Below, one piece after another: positions 31,312 to 40,246 of a stretch of DNA of 40,246 bases. Source of the DNA: JAYSRU01 sp043720875 (GTDB taxonomy: Bacteria; Bacteroidota; Bacteroidia; Flavobacteriales_D; Crocinitomicaceae); NCBI GenBank assembly GCA_043720875.1, contig JAYSRU010000122.1:1-40246 (forward strand), read 5' to 3'. Numbering within the stretch: position 1 is the stretch's first letter; each line of letters opens with the position of its first letter. The notes under the pieces are model-generated. The model had not been told where the DNA came from, made no database searches, and worked only from the letters and a program-made list of their open reading frames with translations. The translations under genes and the position numbers were made by a program.

Positions 31312-33573
31312 TTACTCTTTCAGGATGCGTTTTAGTGCGCGACCCGTTTTACTTTCCAATTCAAAAATATACATGCCTTTAGCCAAATGTTGTAAATTGA
31401 GTTCTGTTTTACTTTTTTCTAAAATGTCTGTTTGTAAGAGTTTACCCTCACTGCTGTAAATTTTTAAGGTGCAATTAATTTCGTCATTGTCAAGTTGTAG
31501 GGTAATTATTCCTGAGCTCGGGTTTGGATACAACGCAAAGTTTAATTCTTGTTGTGGTAAGAGCTGTGCGCTCGAGTTTGGATTAACTTCATAATGACTA
31601 ACACCGCCTAAATCTTGTCCCATAAACAGGTCAAGTTTCCCATCATTGTCTAAATCATTCGTTGTGAAGCACGCTTGAGATCCAACCGATATGTTTAAAA
31701 AATTGTTAGCGCGCAAATGGAAAATGTCGCCAGATCCAATGTGGTTGTCAATACTGTCATAAAACAATAAGGTTCCTGTTTCACTATTAAGAAAGAGGTA
31801 CGTTGTATCCAATAATCTAAAGAAATGAGGGAACGCATATCCTTCAGGTGTTAGTGGTGAAATATCGATACTGCCTAATAAATTATTTTGCAACGTAAAT
31901 TGATAGCTTGCCAAAGTACCGGTGTTTTTATAATAAGATAGCTCGCCACTTTTATGACCCAATATCAAATCCAATTTCCCGTCTTTATCCAAATCAAACA
32001 ATTGCGGACTAGCAAATGAGTTTGTGGTGATTACCGTGCTACTTGCATCTGTAATATTTAAAAGTGGTGCGGCAGAAAAATTTACCGGTGCACCTGCGCC
32101 GCCGCTATTGTTAAATAGATGCACGGTTCCCGCTTGGGTTCCCATTAACATATCTTGGTCACCGTCGCCATCAATATCACCAAAGGCAGGAGCCATTCTG
32201 AATCCATAGCCAGCTGACATTAAATTAAGGTAATTATTCGTAACAAAAGTAAAAGCAGGTGTAGTAAGTGTACCTGTGTTTTTATACAAGGATAATGCAG
32301 TTTCCTTTAATTGGGTTGGTTTGTAACGGTAATTGTTTGCCACCAACATGTCTGTCAATCCATCTCCATCGAAATCAAAAAAAGAGGGCATGCTACCATT
32401 GCCATGCTCAATCATTTCTTCTTGCAGAAACGCATTAGTTTTCTGAGTGAAAACAGGTAATAGTTCTGATCCAGTATTTTGATAGTAGAATACGCTCTTT
32501 TCATCTTTTGAAATTCCTTTAGCATTTGCACCCACGATAAGGTCGCGCTTTCCGTCAAAATTAACATCTACATGAAAGGCTGCAGGGAAAACATCCATGT
32601 TTACGGGTATTGAGTTGGAAGGGAAGTTTGGATCTTGACTTATCATTTGACTATTCGTATTCGGTGCCGTACCTCCATTCATTAAAAGCACCATGTTTGT
32701 AGCACTTACATCTCCAAGAACCAAATCTAAAACACCAGAGTTATCCATGTCTAGGGCTAATAGGGTTGAGCCCGAATGCATTTTCTCTTCAAACGATCCG
32801 TTGGATGGATGCTCTATTTTTTTTAAAGGATTTGCAACAGATCCATTTATACAAGGTACAGTGTTGTCATTAAGTGTTACTGAATTATCAAACGCACCTT
32901 CCCTAAATTTGCCCCAGCATTCATTTTTTAACACAAATTTTAATGAGTCATTCGAAGCATATAACTCTTGACTTTGGTTTTGATGATATTCTACACGGTC
33001 GCCGCTTTGAGAAAAGGTTAAAACATCTAAGTCACCGTCATTGTCAACATCAATATATGCAGGTATGTCACTGGAGCTAACATACAGAAATGTTGTTAAT
33101 CCGGGATATTCTGTGTACAAGAAGTTCTTATACAGCACCCAGGTTAAACCAGTACTTATGTTTCCAGTGTTTTTATACACACGAACGCCGCCAGGTGCGT
33201 AAGTGAATAAGTCATTGTTTCCGTCTCCGTTAAAATCTACTAGGGCTGTTCTGTTTTTTATTCCAGTCGGAAATAAAAGGTGAGCATTGGAGACTTTTAG
33301 ATAGTTGCGTGTTGCGCCTGTCAATTTGTTTTCAAAAAGTAAAACCTGATCATTACTTCTGTCAAATACAAATAAATCATTGTCTCCATCGTAATCAAAA
33401 TCGATATCCGACACTTGAACATAATTTAATCCACCGTCCCAAGCCATTTTCAAGGTATCATTTACAACCTTTACGATGATGGAGTCATGCCTATCAAAGC
33501 CAAATTTATTTTGACCGTAATTACAATTAGCCGCAAAAATAAGTGAGAAAATAAATATAAAAAATGCTTTCAT
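31312..33573 (-). CDS. FG-GAP/VCBS repeat protein with T9SS sorting domain
   Basis: This 753-aa secreted protein has a signal peptide (MKAFFIFIFSLIFAANC). At least eight FG-GAP/VCBS-type beta-propeller repeats follow, bearing calcium-binding DxDxDxD loops such as DFDYDGDNDLFVFD, DFNGDGNNDLFTY, DVDNDGDLDVLTF, DMDNSGVLDLVLG, DFDGDGLTDMLVAN, DIDGDGDQDMLMG, DLDKDGKLDLILG and DLDNDGKLDLFMG. The last ~80 residues are a type A T9SS domain (FALYPNPSSGIITLQ ... LAKGMYIFELESKTG). It is expected on the cell surface or secreted; ligand or substrate is unknown. No partner gene lies next to it. Confidence 0.9.
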   Translation of the reverse strand: MKAFFIFIFSLIFAANCNYGQNKFGFDRHDSIIVKVVNDTLKMAWDGGLNYVQVSDIDFDYDGDNDLFVFDRSNDQVLLFENKLTGATRNYLKVSNAHLLFPTGIKNRTALVDFNGDGNNDLFTYAPGGVRVYKNTGNISTGLTWVLYKNFLYTEYPGLTTFLYVSSSDIPAYIDVDNDGDLDVLTFSQSGDRVEYHQNQSQELYASNDSLKFVLKNECWGKFREGAFDNSVTLNDNTVPCINGSVANPLKKIEHPSNGSFEEKMHSGSTLLALDMDNSGVLDLVLGDVSATNMVLLMNGGTAPNTNSQMISQDPNFPSNSIPVNMDVFPAAFHVDVNFDGKRDLIVGANAKGISKDEKSVFYYQNTGSELLPVFTQKTNAFLQEEMIEHGNGSMPSFFDFDGDGLTDMLVANNYRYKPTQLKETALSLYKNTGTLTTPAFTFVTNNYLNLMSAGYGFRMAPAFGDIDGDGDQDMLMGTQAGTVHLFNNSGGAGAPVNFSAAPLLNITDASSTVITTNSFASPQLFDLDKDGKLDLILGHKSGELSYYKNTGTLASYQFTLQNNLLGSIDISPLTPEGYAFPHFFRLLDTTYLFLNSETGTLLFYDSIDNHIGSGDIFHLRANNFLNISVGSQACFTTNDLDNDGKLDLFMGQDLGGVSHYEVNPNSSAQLLPQQELNFALYPNPSSGIITLQLDNDEINCTLKIYSSEGKLLQTDILEKSKTELNLQHLAKGMYIFELESKTGRALKRILKE

Positions 33574-33672
33574 AAAGAGAAACGATTATTTAGAATGGGC
33601 TAAAAATAGCTAATTGTTGTAGCTAGATATGATAAAAACGTGTTAAAATCAAAAATAGTTGTTTAATACCTT

Positions 33673-33680
33673 TATTTTTG
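33673..33680 (+). promoter_or_regulatory. -7 box (TATTTTTG) 4 nt before ATG
   Basis: This exact TAnnTTTG match ends 4 nt before the ATG at 33685, the same spacing as for ispE and two island genes. Confidence 0.55.
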
Positions 33681-33684
33681 CAAT

Positions 33685-34680
33685 ATGTTTAGAAAATCTT
33701 TAGTTTTTTTAATTTCCACAATTTCTATGACCCAAGCAATTGCGCAAAGTGAAATGTCAGTTTTATTCATTGGCAACAGTTTCACTTTTATGAATGACAT
33801 GCCCTTTACTTTTCAAAAGATGGCGGATAGTGCAGGCCATTCAATATTTGTTGACACAATTGTTGAAGGCGGGAAAGATTTGAAATATCATTGTGCCCAA
33901 GCCGAGACATTTGAGAAAATTTCGAGTAGAAAATGGGATTATGTTGTGATTCAATGTAGTTCATGGGAATTGGCGGCTCCAAATGATAAGATTGAACAAA
34001 CCACAACTCCTTTCGCTAAAAAATTAATTGATTCTGTTCGGGCAAATAGCAATTGTACCAACGTTATTTTCTACATGACTTGGGGATATAAGTTTGGTAA
34101 TAACAATTGGACGCCCATTGCGAGTTACGAAACCATGCAAGAGAAGATCAGAGGAAATTACATGGCAATTGGTCAAAAATTTGATGCCATAATTTCACCA
34201 GTTGGTGTAGTTTGGAAGAAGATGAGAGAGTCAAATACAGCCATCAATTTATATGATCCCGACCTTAGGCACCCGTCCGCAATTGGGTCGTATATTTCGG
34301 CGTGTACTTTCTTTAGTGTAATTTTTGGAGAAAGCCCGATTGGGAATACCGAATTGGGTGGAATAACCGCAGAAGATGCTTTGCGCATTCAGGGATTGGC
34401 GTCAGAAACCGTTTTGGATAACCTCAGTACATGGAATTTGAGACACGAGGATCTGAATTTTAGATCGGGCTTTGATATACAACAAAAAGGATGCGAACTT
34501 AAGTTGAACTGCACCGCTGTTGGAGCAACAAATGTGGAATATTCTTTTGGTGACGGAAATAGTTCGACTCAAATAGATCCAAGCCATATATATGAAGCTA
34601 TAGGAGAGTTTACGATCACACAAAAAGTAATAAGTGGTTGTAAATCGAGAATTCTTCAGCGCACTATCAAAATTGATTAA
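33685..34680 (+). CDS. Secreted SGNH hydrolase-like protein with C-terminal PKD domain
   Basis: This 331-aa protein has a signal peptide (MFRKSLVFLISTISMTQAIAQ), then an SGNH/GDSL-type domain: LFIGNSFTFMNDMP (Ser32 nucleophile), VEGGKDLKYH (block II Gly), WDYVVIQCSSWE (block III region) and DLRHPSAIGSYI (catalytic Asp/His pair). Such enzymes deacylate esters, often on carbohydrates. The C-terminal ~80 residues form a PKD/Ig-like module (VEYSFGDGNSSTQIDPSHIYEAIGEFTIT). No T9SS domain is present after the PKD, which is unusual for multidomain exported proteins here. The substrate is unknown. Confidence 0.82.
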   Translation: MFRKSLVFLISTISMTQAIAQSEMSVLFIGNSFTFMNDMPFTFQKMADSAGHSIFVDTIVEGGKDLKYHCAQAETFEKISSRKWDYVVIQCSSWELAAPNDKIEQTTTPFAKKLIDSVRANSNCTNVIFYMTWGYKFGNNNWTPIASYETMQEKIRGNYMAIGQKFDAIISPVGVVWKKMRESNTAINLYDPDLRHPSAIGSYISACTFFSVIFGESPIGNTELGGITAEDALRIQGLASETVLDNLSTWNLRHEDLNFRSGFDIQQKGCELKLNCTAVGATNVEYSFGDGNSSTQIDPSHIYEAIGEFTITQKVISGCKSRILQRTIKID

Positions 34681-34844
34681 GTATAAGGGCAATCAGATTA
34701 TTTTTTTTTGTATAATTACGCTATAGTTTTGATTACCACAGTATGTTTGATGTATTAAATATGTTAAATTAATAAAAGATTCATTATTTTTTTGTCGAAC
34801 CTATTTGATTTATGTCGAAATTTGTGGTTCACTAAAAAATAATT

Positions 34845-37800
34845 ATGAGAAATCTTTACGCCAAAAATTGGTTAAATTCAAGCCTGATACTCGTTGGATT
34901 CTTGAGTTTTACCAATTTAATTCAAGCACAGGTCACAGGGGTGAAAACCGTTGGGATTGATTACCTAACTATTCAAGCATTTGTCACAGACTGTAATGCA
35001 ACTGGAATTGGAGCAGGTGGTACAACGTTGTTGGTTCCTCCTGGTTACACGGAAACGGTTACAAGTGTTATTACACTTACTGCAACAGGTACCGGGACTG
35101 ATCCTATCCGTATTCAGAAGGATGCGGGTGCAGGAGCAAATCCTGTAATAACTGCTTACACAGGTGGTGTTGGAACGCCAGGAACGGCAGTGCAAGATGG
35201 TATTTTTGCATTAGTTGGATCAGATTATGTCACAATAGATGGAATCGATTTAGCTGAAAATGCGGCTAATTTGACTAATCCATCAACCATGGAATACGGT
35301 TACGGTATGTTTAAGGCATCTGTAACAGACGGTTGTCAATTCAACAATATTCGTAATTGTACAATTACGTTGAACAGAGTAAATAACGCTACTGGTACCG
35401 CACCTGCCTTTGATGGTTCGCGTGGTATTAATGTGGTGAATTCATTGATTACGACTCAAACAACAGCGTTAACACCAACTGCGGCTTCGGGTACTAACTC
35501 GAGCAATAGATTCCGTACAAATACAATTCAAAATGTAAACATTGGTATTGCTTTGTCTGGTTTTGCAGCAGTGACACCGTTTACGCTTTCAGATACTGGA
35601 AATAGTATTGGGGGTGCAGCTTTAGCTTTTGGAAATACAATAATCAATTTTGGTGGAGCAGCCGCTGCGGCAAATCCAGCTGCAGGGGTTAGAACGCTTA
35701 ACCAACAAAGTTTAGATGTTTCTAATAATACAATAACAAACAATACGGGTGTAGGTGTTAACCATGTTTCAACCTTACGTGGTATTTTAATTGGAGGAGC
35801 AACAAGTGCAACTACTTCTATAAATACGAATATTATTCAACTTGTTAGTGGTGCAACTGCATCCCAGTTAGATGGTATCAGTAATGCTGCTGGTTCAACT
35901 GCGGCGGCAAATACAATTAATATTAACAACAATATCATCAGGCTAGCGTATAGTACTGCTACTGGTGGTGCTACGGTGAACGGGATTACTAATTCGGGCA
36001 CCGCCGCAACGGTTAATATTAATGGAAATACAGTAACAAATGTTCCGTCGTTACCAGTATTATCTAACGTGATTGCAGGTACAGGTACGTTTATTGCAAT
36101 TGCAGGAGGTTCGCCTGTTAATTTGAATATGAATACGAATGTTATTCAAAACTTTGCAAGAACCACTGCAACAACTGGTGTAACACGTGGAATTGTGTTT
36201 GCCTCACCCACAACGACAATTATTTCAGGAAACACCATCGAAAACATAACGTATAGCACGCCAACCTCTACTGGTACTATTGATGGTATTTATGGTTTTT
36301 CGAGTTCGGTTGATGTAACAATTTCAAACAATATCGTTAGAAACTTTGCTTCACCTACTGCAGCTTTACTTCGTGGAATTGTTGAATTTGGTATCGCTGG
36401 AATTAAAAACATTACGGGTAATCAAGTTTTCGGCTTTGCAACTACAGCAGGTGGCGCTGGTGGTGGTTCTTACATTGGTATTCTTGCACAGACAGGAACA
36501 ATTACAATTTCAAATAATCAAATCAATCAATTGAATAGTGTTGGAACTACTGGTGGAGCTGGTGGAACAATACAAGGTATTCAGGTTGCTGGTAGTACAA
36601 TTGCTACAGTCAAAGAAAACAAAGTATTTGATCTTTCTTCTGCGAGTACAGGTGCTGTAATATCAGGAATAACTTCAAGTGGAGGAACGAATAATAATAT
36701 CTTTAATAACGTTATTTCAGATTTGCGGGCTACAGCTACAAATGTATCTAATGGAGTAATTGGTATCAATATTTCAGGTGGTACAGCTGCCAATGTTCAT
36801 TACAATTCTGTTTACTTGAATGCAGTGAGTTCGGGAGCATTATTTGGTTCAAGTGCAATGTTTGCATCCACAACACCAAATCTTACGCTGAATAATAATA
36901 TTTTTATCAATGAATCTACACCGAATGGAGCTTTAGGTTTCACTTCAGCATTCCGTCGTAGCTCAACAACCTTGACAACATACCAAGCAAGTTCAAATCG
37001 CAATTTGTTTCATGCGGGAACCCCAGGTGTTAACAGATTAATCATGTACGATGGAACAGGTTCTTATCAAACGATATTGGCTTTCCAAACATTATTGGTT
37101 AACAGAGATTTAAACTCATTCACAGGAGAAGCGTTTACGTATGCAACGCCTGGTTCTTTCTTTATTAGTTTAACGGGTTCAAGTATCGATTTCTTACGTC
37201 CAGTTGCAGGTATTACTACCCAAGCTGAAAGTGGAGGTGTTGCTATCGTTACGCCTTTAATCACTACAGATTTTTCATTGGTAGTTCGTCCTGCATTCGC
37301 AGGTACAGCACCAGATCTTGGAGCGTATGAATTTGCTGCAATTTCTCCAACACCAGTTGTTACACTAACTTCTGTTTCTCCTGCAGCTTCAATGTTGTGT
37401 ACAACGGCTTCACGTTTAGTAACAGTTTCTGCAACAACAGTTTCTGGCAGTATTACAGGGGTTAACCTTACTTATTCTTGGAATGGTGTAGTACAAACTC
37501 CAATCGCAATGGTAAATACCGTTGGAACAACTTGGACAGGAACTCTTCCTGCATCGGTTCCAGTAAATGCATCAGTAGTATGGGGTGTTGTAGCCACAAA
37601 CTCTATTGGATTAAACGGATCTATAGTTGGAACGCCTTTCACGGACGAGCCTTTGTTTACTTCTTTAGCGTTTGCTACCGCAAGTTTAACTACTGTTTGT
37701 AGCGGATCACCAACAGATTTAACTGCTTTAATTAACAATACTTCAGCACCTGTTTTGTATTCGACACCTAGTATATCAAATGCAACTACGGATGAAGATT

Positions 37801-40246
37801 TAAGAACAGTTAGAATAACACAAGGGGCATCGACACTTTTAAATAACTCAACTCCAATTAATTCTTTAGTAGGTACGATTGGTACAGCAACAGGAACGGT
37901 TGGTAGCTATTCTAATTTTACAACTTTTGGTTCTACGCCATTAGTTGGAGGCCAAACGTATACCTTGTTCGTTGCGTCTATAGATGCTCCAGGTTTTTTC
38001 ACAAATTTTGGTACCGCGTTTATTGACTACAATCGTGATGGTGACTTTGCTGATGCTGGTGAATCAATTATTCCAGCTACCGGGCAACTTTTCAATGCAG
38101 CAGTTGACAACGGAAATGACTCAATTTCTGTACCGTTTACTATTCCTGCAAGTGCGATTAATGGTTTGACGCGTATGCGAGTGGTTGTTACTGAAACAGG
38201 ACAAACGAATGCGGCAGGTACTCTTAATAACGCTTACGGCGAATTTGAGGATTACACAATCTTGATTTCAGGCGCTACTCCTGGAACTACTACAAATATT
38301 ACTGCTGTTGTATGGTCTGATGGAGTTGGAGTAGTTGGGATAACTAATCCATTAACCGTATCTCCAGTTGTCAACACAACATATACTGCTACAATCGCAT
38401 CTGCAGGTTGTACTATTGTTGCACCTGGTTTATTGGTGAATGTAACACCGTTACTTTCTTCGGTTACAGCAACTAACTCTTCACAATGTGGTACAGCGGT
38501 TCCAACTGCTTCGGTTACTTCAACTACTGCTCAAATTACACCAACATTCAATTGGTATGCTGCCCCAACAGGTGGTGCACCATTGCAAAGTTCAACTTCA
38601 ACAACCTATACAACTGCAGTTGCTGCAACTACTACTTTTTATGTAAGTGAAGTAGATGGTGTTACAGGTTGTCAAACTGCACGTACACCTGTTACGGTTA
38701 CAATCATTGCTGCGGATTTAATCTCTGCTACATCTTCATTGTCTACAGTTTGTGTTGGTAACCCAATCACCTTAACTGCGGCAAATATTGCTGGAATACC
38801 AACGCAATCTTATACGTATACTTGGACAAGTGTTGCGGGTTCTGGAGTTATTTCAACACTTGGCGCTTCAATCATTCCAACGCCAACTGTTGCGGGTTCA
38901 TATACCTACACATTAACAGGTGTTGACGGTGGATGTACTGCTTTAGCTTCGGTGAATGTCACAGTTTCACCGTTTACAGCAGCACTTACTGCTGTTGATA
39001 TTACATGTAATGGCTATAACAACGGTACTTTTACACAAGGTGCAGTTACATGTGGAACAGCTCCTTATGTTTACTCTGTTGATGGTGGTGCTTTCGGAGC
39101 AATTCCAACAAATTTAACTGCAGGTGCTCACAACGTTATCGTTAGAGATGCAAATAGCTTTTTGACTACAACAATGGTGGTTACGATTATTGAACCAGCT
39201 TTAACTGCCCCAACTCCTACCACTACATCTGTTTCTGCTTGTGTAGGTGCTACGGTTGCGAATGTTGCAGCATTTAGTGCTGGATCTCCAGTTGCTCAAA
39301 CTCCAATAACAGTTAACTTCGGATTAGCGGCTCAACCATTGGAGTTAAGTTCAAGTACTTCAAACCCTCCAATTGCTACAAACGGAAATGTTATTTCGAC
39401 AGCGATTTTACCTGCGTTACCAGTTGGTGCAGTTGTTACAGGGGTTTCATTTACTATGAACGGACTTACCGCTTTAGGAAATTCTTGGCAAAGTGATGTG
39501 CGTTTTGGTTTTACAGGTGCAGTGTCAAGTAATTATGCACAAAGTACGGTAGCATTGAATGGTGCCGGGGCATTTAATTATTCTTTGGCTACAATACCTG
39601 TAGGCTCTGTTAATATTGCAGGAGGAACGGTGAGTTTAAATTATCATGATTACTTTGATGATAATGCAGGTACTGCCGAATCAACATTCCCAATCGGTGC
39701 ATCAGTTGGATCATTAACAATTGCTTATACATTACCAAATCCTTTAACAATTACATGGTGGGATGCTGCAAGTGCTGGAACTCAGCAAGGAACAGGTTCT
39801 CCTTTCAATGCAATTGGTTCAGCTGTATTGCCAAATTCAAATACTGCGGGTGTAACTACGTTATACGCACAAGCAAACAGTGCAACATGTACAAATAATA
39901 CAAGAACAGCGGTTACTGTAACTATTAACGCGCTTCCAATTATTGCAGCTGGTGCTGATCAAACAGTTTGTGCAACTACTGCAGTAACACTTACGGGTTC
40001 TGGTGCAGCAACTTTAGTTTGGGACAATTCGGTGGTTGATGCTGTAGCATTTACTCCTGCAGTTGGAGCATTTACGTATACGCTTACAGGAACTGATGGA
40101 AACGGTTGTTCTGCAACTGACGCAGTACTTGTAACTGTAAATGCATTACCTACAGTTAACGCTGGAGCAAATCAAGCAATTTGTTTGGGTGCATCGGTTA
40201 CTTTAACTGGGGCTGGTACTGCAACATCATATGCATGGGATAATCT
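34845..40246 (+). CDS. Giant cell-surface protein: beta-helix, GEVED, Ig-like and SprB repeats (3' end outside window)
   Basis: The frame opens at ATG 34845 (MRNLYAKNWLNSSLILVGFL, signal peptide to about IQAQ) and stays open to the last base, 1,800 codons. The first ~800 residues are Asn/Thr/Gly-rich repeats of the type N-x-N-x-I-x-N (INNNIIRLAY, NINGNTVTNV, TISNNQINQL), a right-handed parallel beta-helix ending with LGAYEF near residue 831. Ig-like modules follow. A GEVED domain lies at ~1025-1145 (DYNRDGDFADAGE ... YGEFEDYTI). After more Ig-like units comes a SprB-type repeat at ~1380-1450 (TCNGYNNGTFTQGAV ... GAHNVIVRD). The end has tandem PKD/Ig-like repeats (AGADQTVC, NAGANQAIC). The pattern suggests a large T9SS-exported adhesin or gliding-type surface protein; the sorting domain would lie beyond the window. 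Confidence 0.87.
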   Translation, partial: MRNLYAKNWLNSSLILVGFLSFTNLIQAQVTGVKTVGIDYLTIQAFVTDCNATGIGAGGTTLLVPPGYTETVTSVITLTATGTGTDPIRIQKDAGAGANPVITAYTGGVGTPGTAVQDGIFALVGSDYVTIDGIDLAENAANLTNPSTMEYGYGMFKASVTDGCQFNNIRNCTITLNRVNNATGTAPAFDGSRGINVVNSLITTQTTALTPTAASGTNSSNRFRTNTIQNVNIGIALSGFAAVTPFTLSDTGNSIGGAALAFGNTIINFGGAAAAANPAAGVRTLNQQSLDVSNNTITNNTGVGVNHVSTLRGILIGGATSATTSINTNIIQLVSGATASQLDGISNAAGSTAAANTININNNIIRLAYSTATGGATVNGITNSGTAATVNINGNTVTNVPSLPVLSNVIAGTGTFIAIAGGSPVNLNMNTNVIQNFARTTATTGVTRGIVFASPTTTIISGNTIENITYSTPTSTGTIDGIYGFSSSVDVTISNNIVRNFASPTAALLRGIVEFGIAGIKNITGNQVFGFATTAGGAGGGSYIGILAQTGTITISNNQINQLNSVGTTGGAGGTIQGIQVAGSTIATVKENKVFDLSSASTGAVISGITSSGGTNNNIFNNVISDLRATATNVSNGVIGINISGGTAANVHYNSVYLNAVSSGALFGSSAMFASTTPNLTLNNNIFINESTPNGALGFTSAFRRSSTTLTTYQASSNRNLFHAGTPGVNRLIMYDGTGSYQTILAFQTLLVNRDLNSFTGEAFTYATPGSFFISLTGSSIDFLRPVAGITTQAESGGVAIVTPLITTDFSLVVRPAFAGTAPDLGAYEFAAISPTPVVTLTSVSPAASMLCTTASRLVTVSATTVSGSITGVNLTYSWNGVVQTPIAMVNTVGTTWTGTLPASVPVNASVVWGVVATNSIGLNGSIVGTPFTDEPLFTSLAFATASLTTVCSGSPTDLTALINNTSAPVLYSTPSISNATTDEDLRTVRITQGASTLLNNSTPINSLVGTIGTATGTVGSYSNFTTFGSTPLVGGQTYTLFVASIDAPGFFTNFGTAFIDYNRDGDFADAGESIIPATGQLFNAAVDNGNDSISVPFTIPASAINGLTRMRVVVTETGQTNAAGTLNNAYGEFEDYTILISGATPGTTTNITAVVWSDGVGVVGITNPLTVSPVVNTTYTATIASAGCTIVAPGLLVNVTPLLSSVTATNSSQCGTAVPTASVTSTTAQITPTFNWYAAPTGGAPLQSSTSTTYTTAVAATTTFYVSEVDGVTGCQTARTPVTVTIIAADLISATSSLSTVCVGNPITLTAANIAGIPTQSYTYTWTSVAGSGVISTLGASIIPTPTVAGSYTYTLTGVDGGCTALASVNVTVSPFTAALTAVDITCNGYNNGTFTQGAVTCGTAPYVYSVDGGAFGAIPTNLTAGAHNVIVRDANSFLTTTMVVTIIEPALTAPTPTTTSVSACVGATVANVAAFSAGSPVAQTPITVNFGLAAQPLELSSSTSNPPIATNGNVISTAILPALPVGAVVTGVSFTMNGLTALGNSWQSDVRFGFTGAVSSNYAQSTVALNGAGAFNYSLATIPVGSVNIAGGTVSLNYHDYFDDNAGTAESTFPIGASVGSLTIAYTLPNPLTITWWDAASAGTQQGTGSPFNAIGSAVLPNSNTAGVTTLYAQANSATCTNNTRTAVTVTINALPIIAAGADQTVCATTAVTLTGSGAATLVWDNSVVDAVAFTPAVGAFTYTLTGTDGNGCSATDAVLVTVNALPTVNAGANQAICLGASVTLTGAGTATSYAWDN

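Noticed and set aside
34965..37738. Several 60-90-aa minus-strand and off-frame plus-strand ORFs under the giant surface protein
   Set aside because: The +frame from 34845 is continuous with a coherent domain series; the others are compositional shadows.
1..40246. CRISPR arrays, rRNA genes, riboswitches
   Set aside because: No regularly spaced repeats, rRNA sequence or recognisable riboswitch core was found on reading the window.

Overview
The window is AT-rich chromosomal DNA of a member of the Bacteroidota, most likely order Flavobacteriales and possibly near Fluviicola/Crocinitomicaceae. The order-level placement rests on several signs: TAnnTTTG promoter boxes, a fused SecDF, C-terminal type IX secretion (T9SS) sorting domains, a HU-CCDC81/SPOR protein, DUF2911 and DUF4301 proteins, a PafA-type phosphatase, and SprB/GEVED/Ig-like adhesin modules. 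The genus-level guess is recall, not a database result.

Layout. 1-2094: 3' part of a secreted T9SS cargo protein. 2176-5193: a compact cluster with a polyprenyl-phosphate glycosyltransferase (GT2), a HAD phosphatase, a MORN-type YwqK-like protein and a lipoprotein. 5367-8369: secDF. 8752-11009 (minus): metallo-beta-lactamase (MBL) hydrolase and HU/SPOR protein. 11010-11374: intergenic region holding a MITE-like inverted repeat. 11375-13150: folD and a methyltransferase. 13242-16774 (minus): purL, a CAP protein and a glutathione peroxidase. 16919-17341: TerB-like protein. 17424-19055 (minus): PafA-type alkaline phosphatase. 19277-19350: tRNA-Asp(GTC).

The accessory highlight lies just after the tRNA. 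A segment of about 3.6 kb (19456-23103) is bracketed by two copies of an 85-bp direct repeat. Each copy contains half of the tRNA terminator, a promoter, and the start codon and first 14 codons of the 601-aa membrane protein gene at 23146. The left copy is followed by only a 30-codon stub. The segment carries unrecognised genes (two predicted membrane proteins, a possible PD-(D/E)XK-like small nuclease, an orphan cytosolic protein), two frameshifted genes, a truncated gene tail and a tRNA 3'-end fragment. I read it as a decaying inserted island at a tRNA-Asp locus. No integrase or transposase is visible.

23146-33573 is mostly housekeeping: a polytopic membrane protein, cobalamin adenosyltransferase and a methyltransferase (minus), DUF4301, DUF2911, a conserved unknown, accA (minus) diverging from ispE, and a VCBS/FG-GAP T9SS cargo protein (minus). 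33685-34680 encodes a secreted SGNH hydrolase with a PKD domain. 34845 to the window end is the first 1,800 codons of a giant cell-surface protein (beta-helix, GEVED, Ig-like, SprB repeats).

Two sequence-level themes recur. First, TAnnTTTG boxes often sit inside or downstream of the longest possible ORF start, so several genes (folD, purL, DUF2911, the 192-aa island gene) are given shorter starts here. Second, four genes have the box exactly 4 nt before ATG, which suggests leaderless mRNAs.
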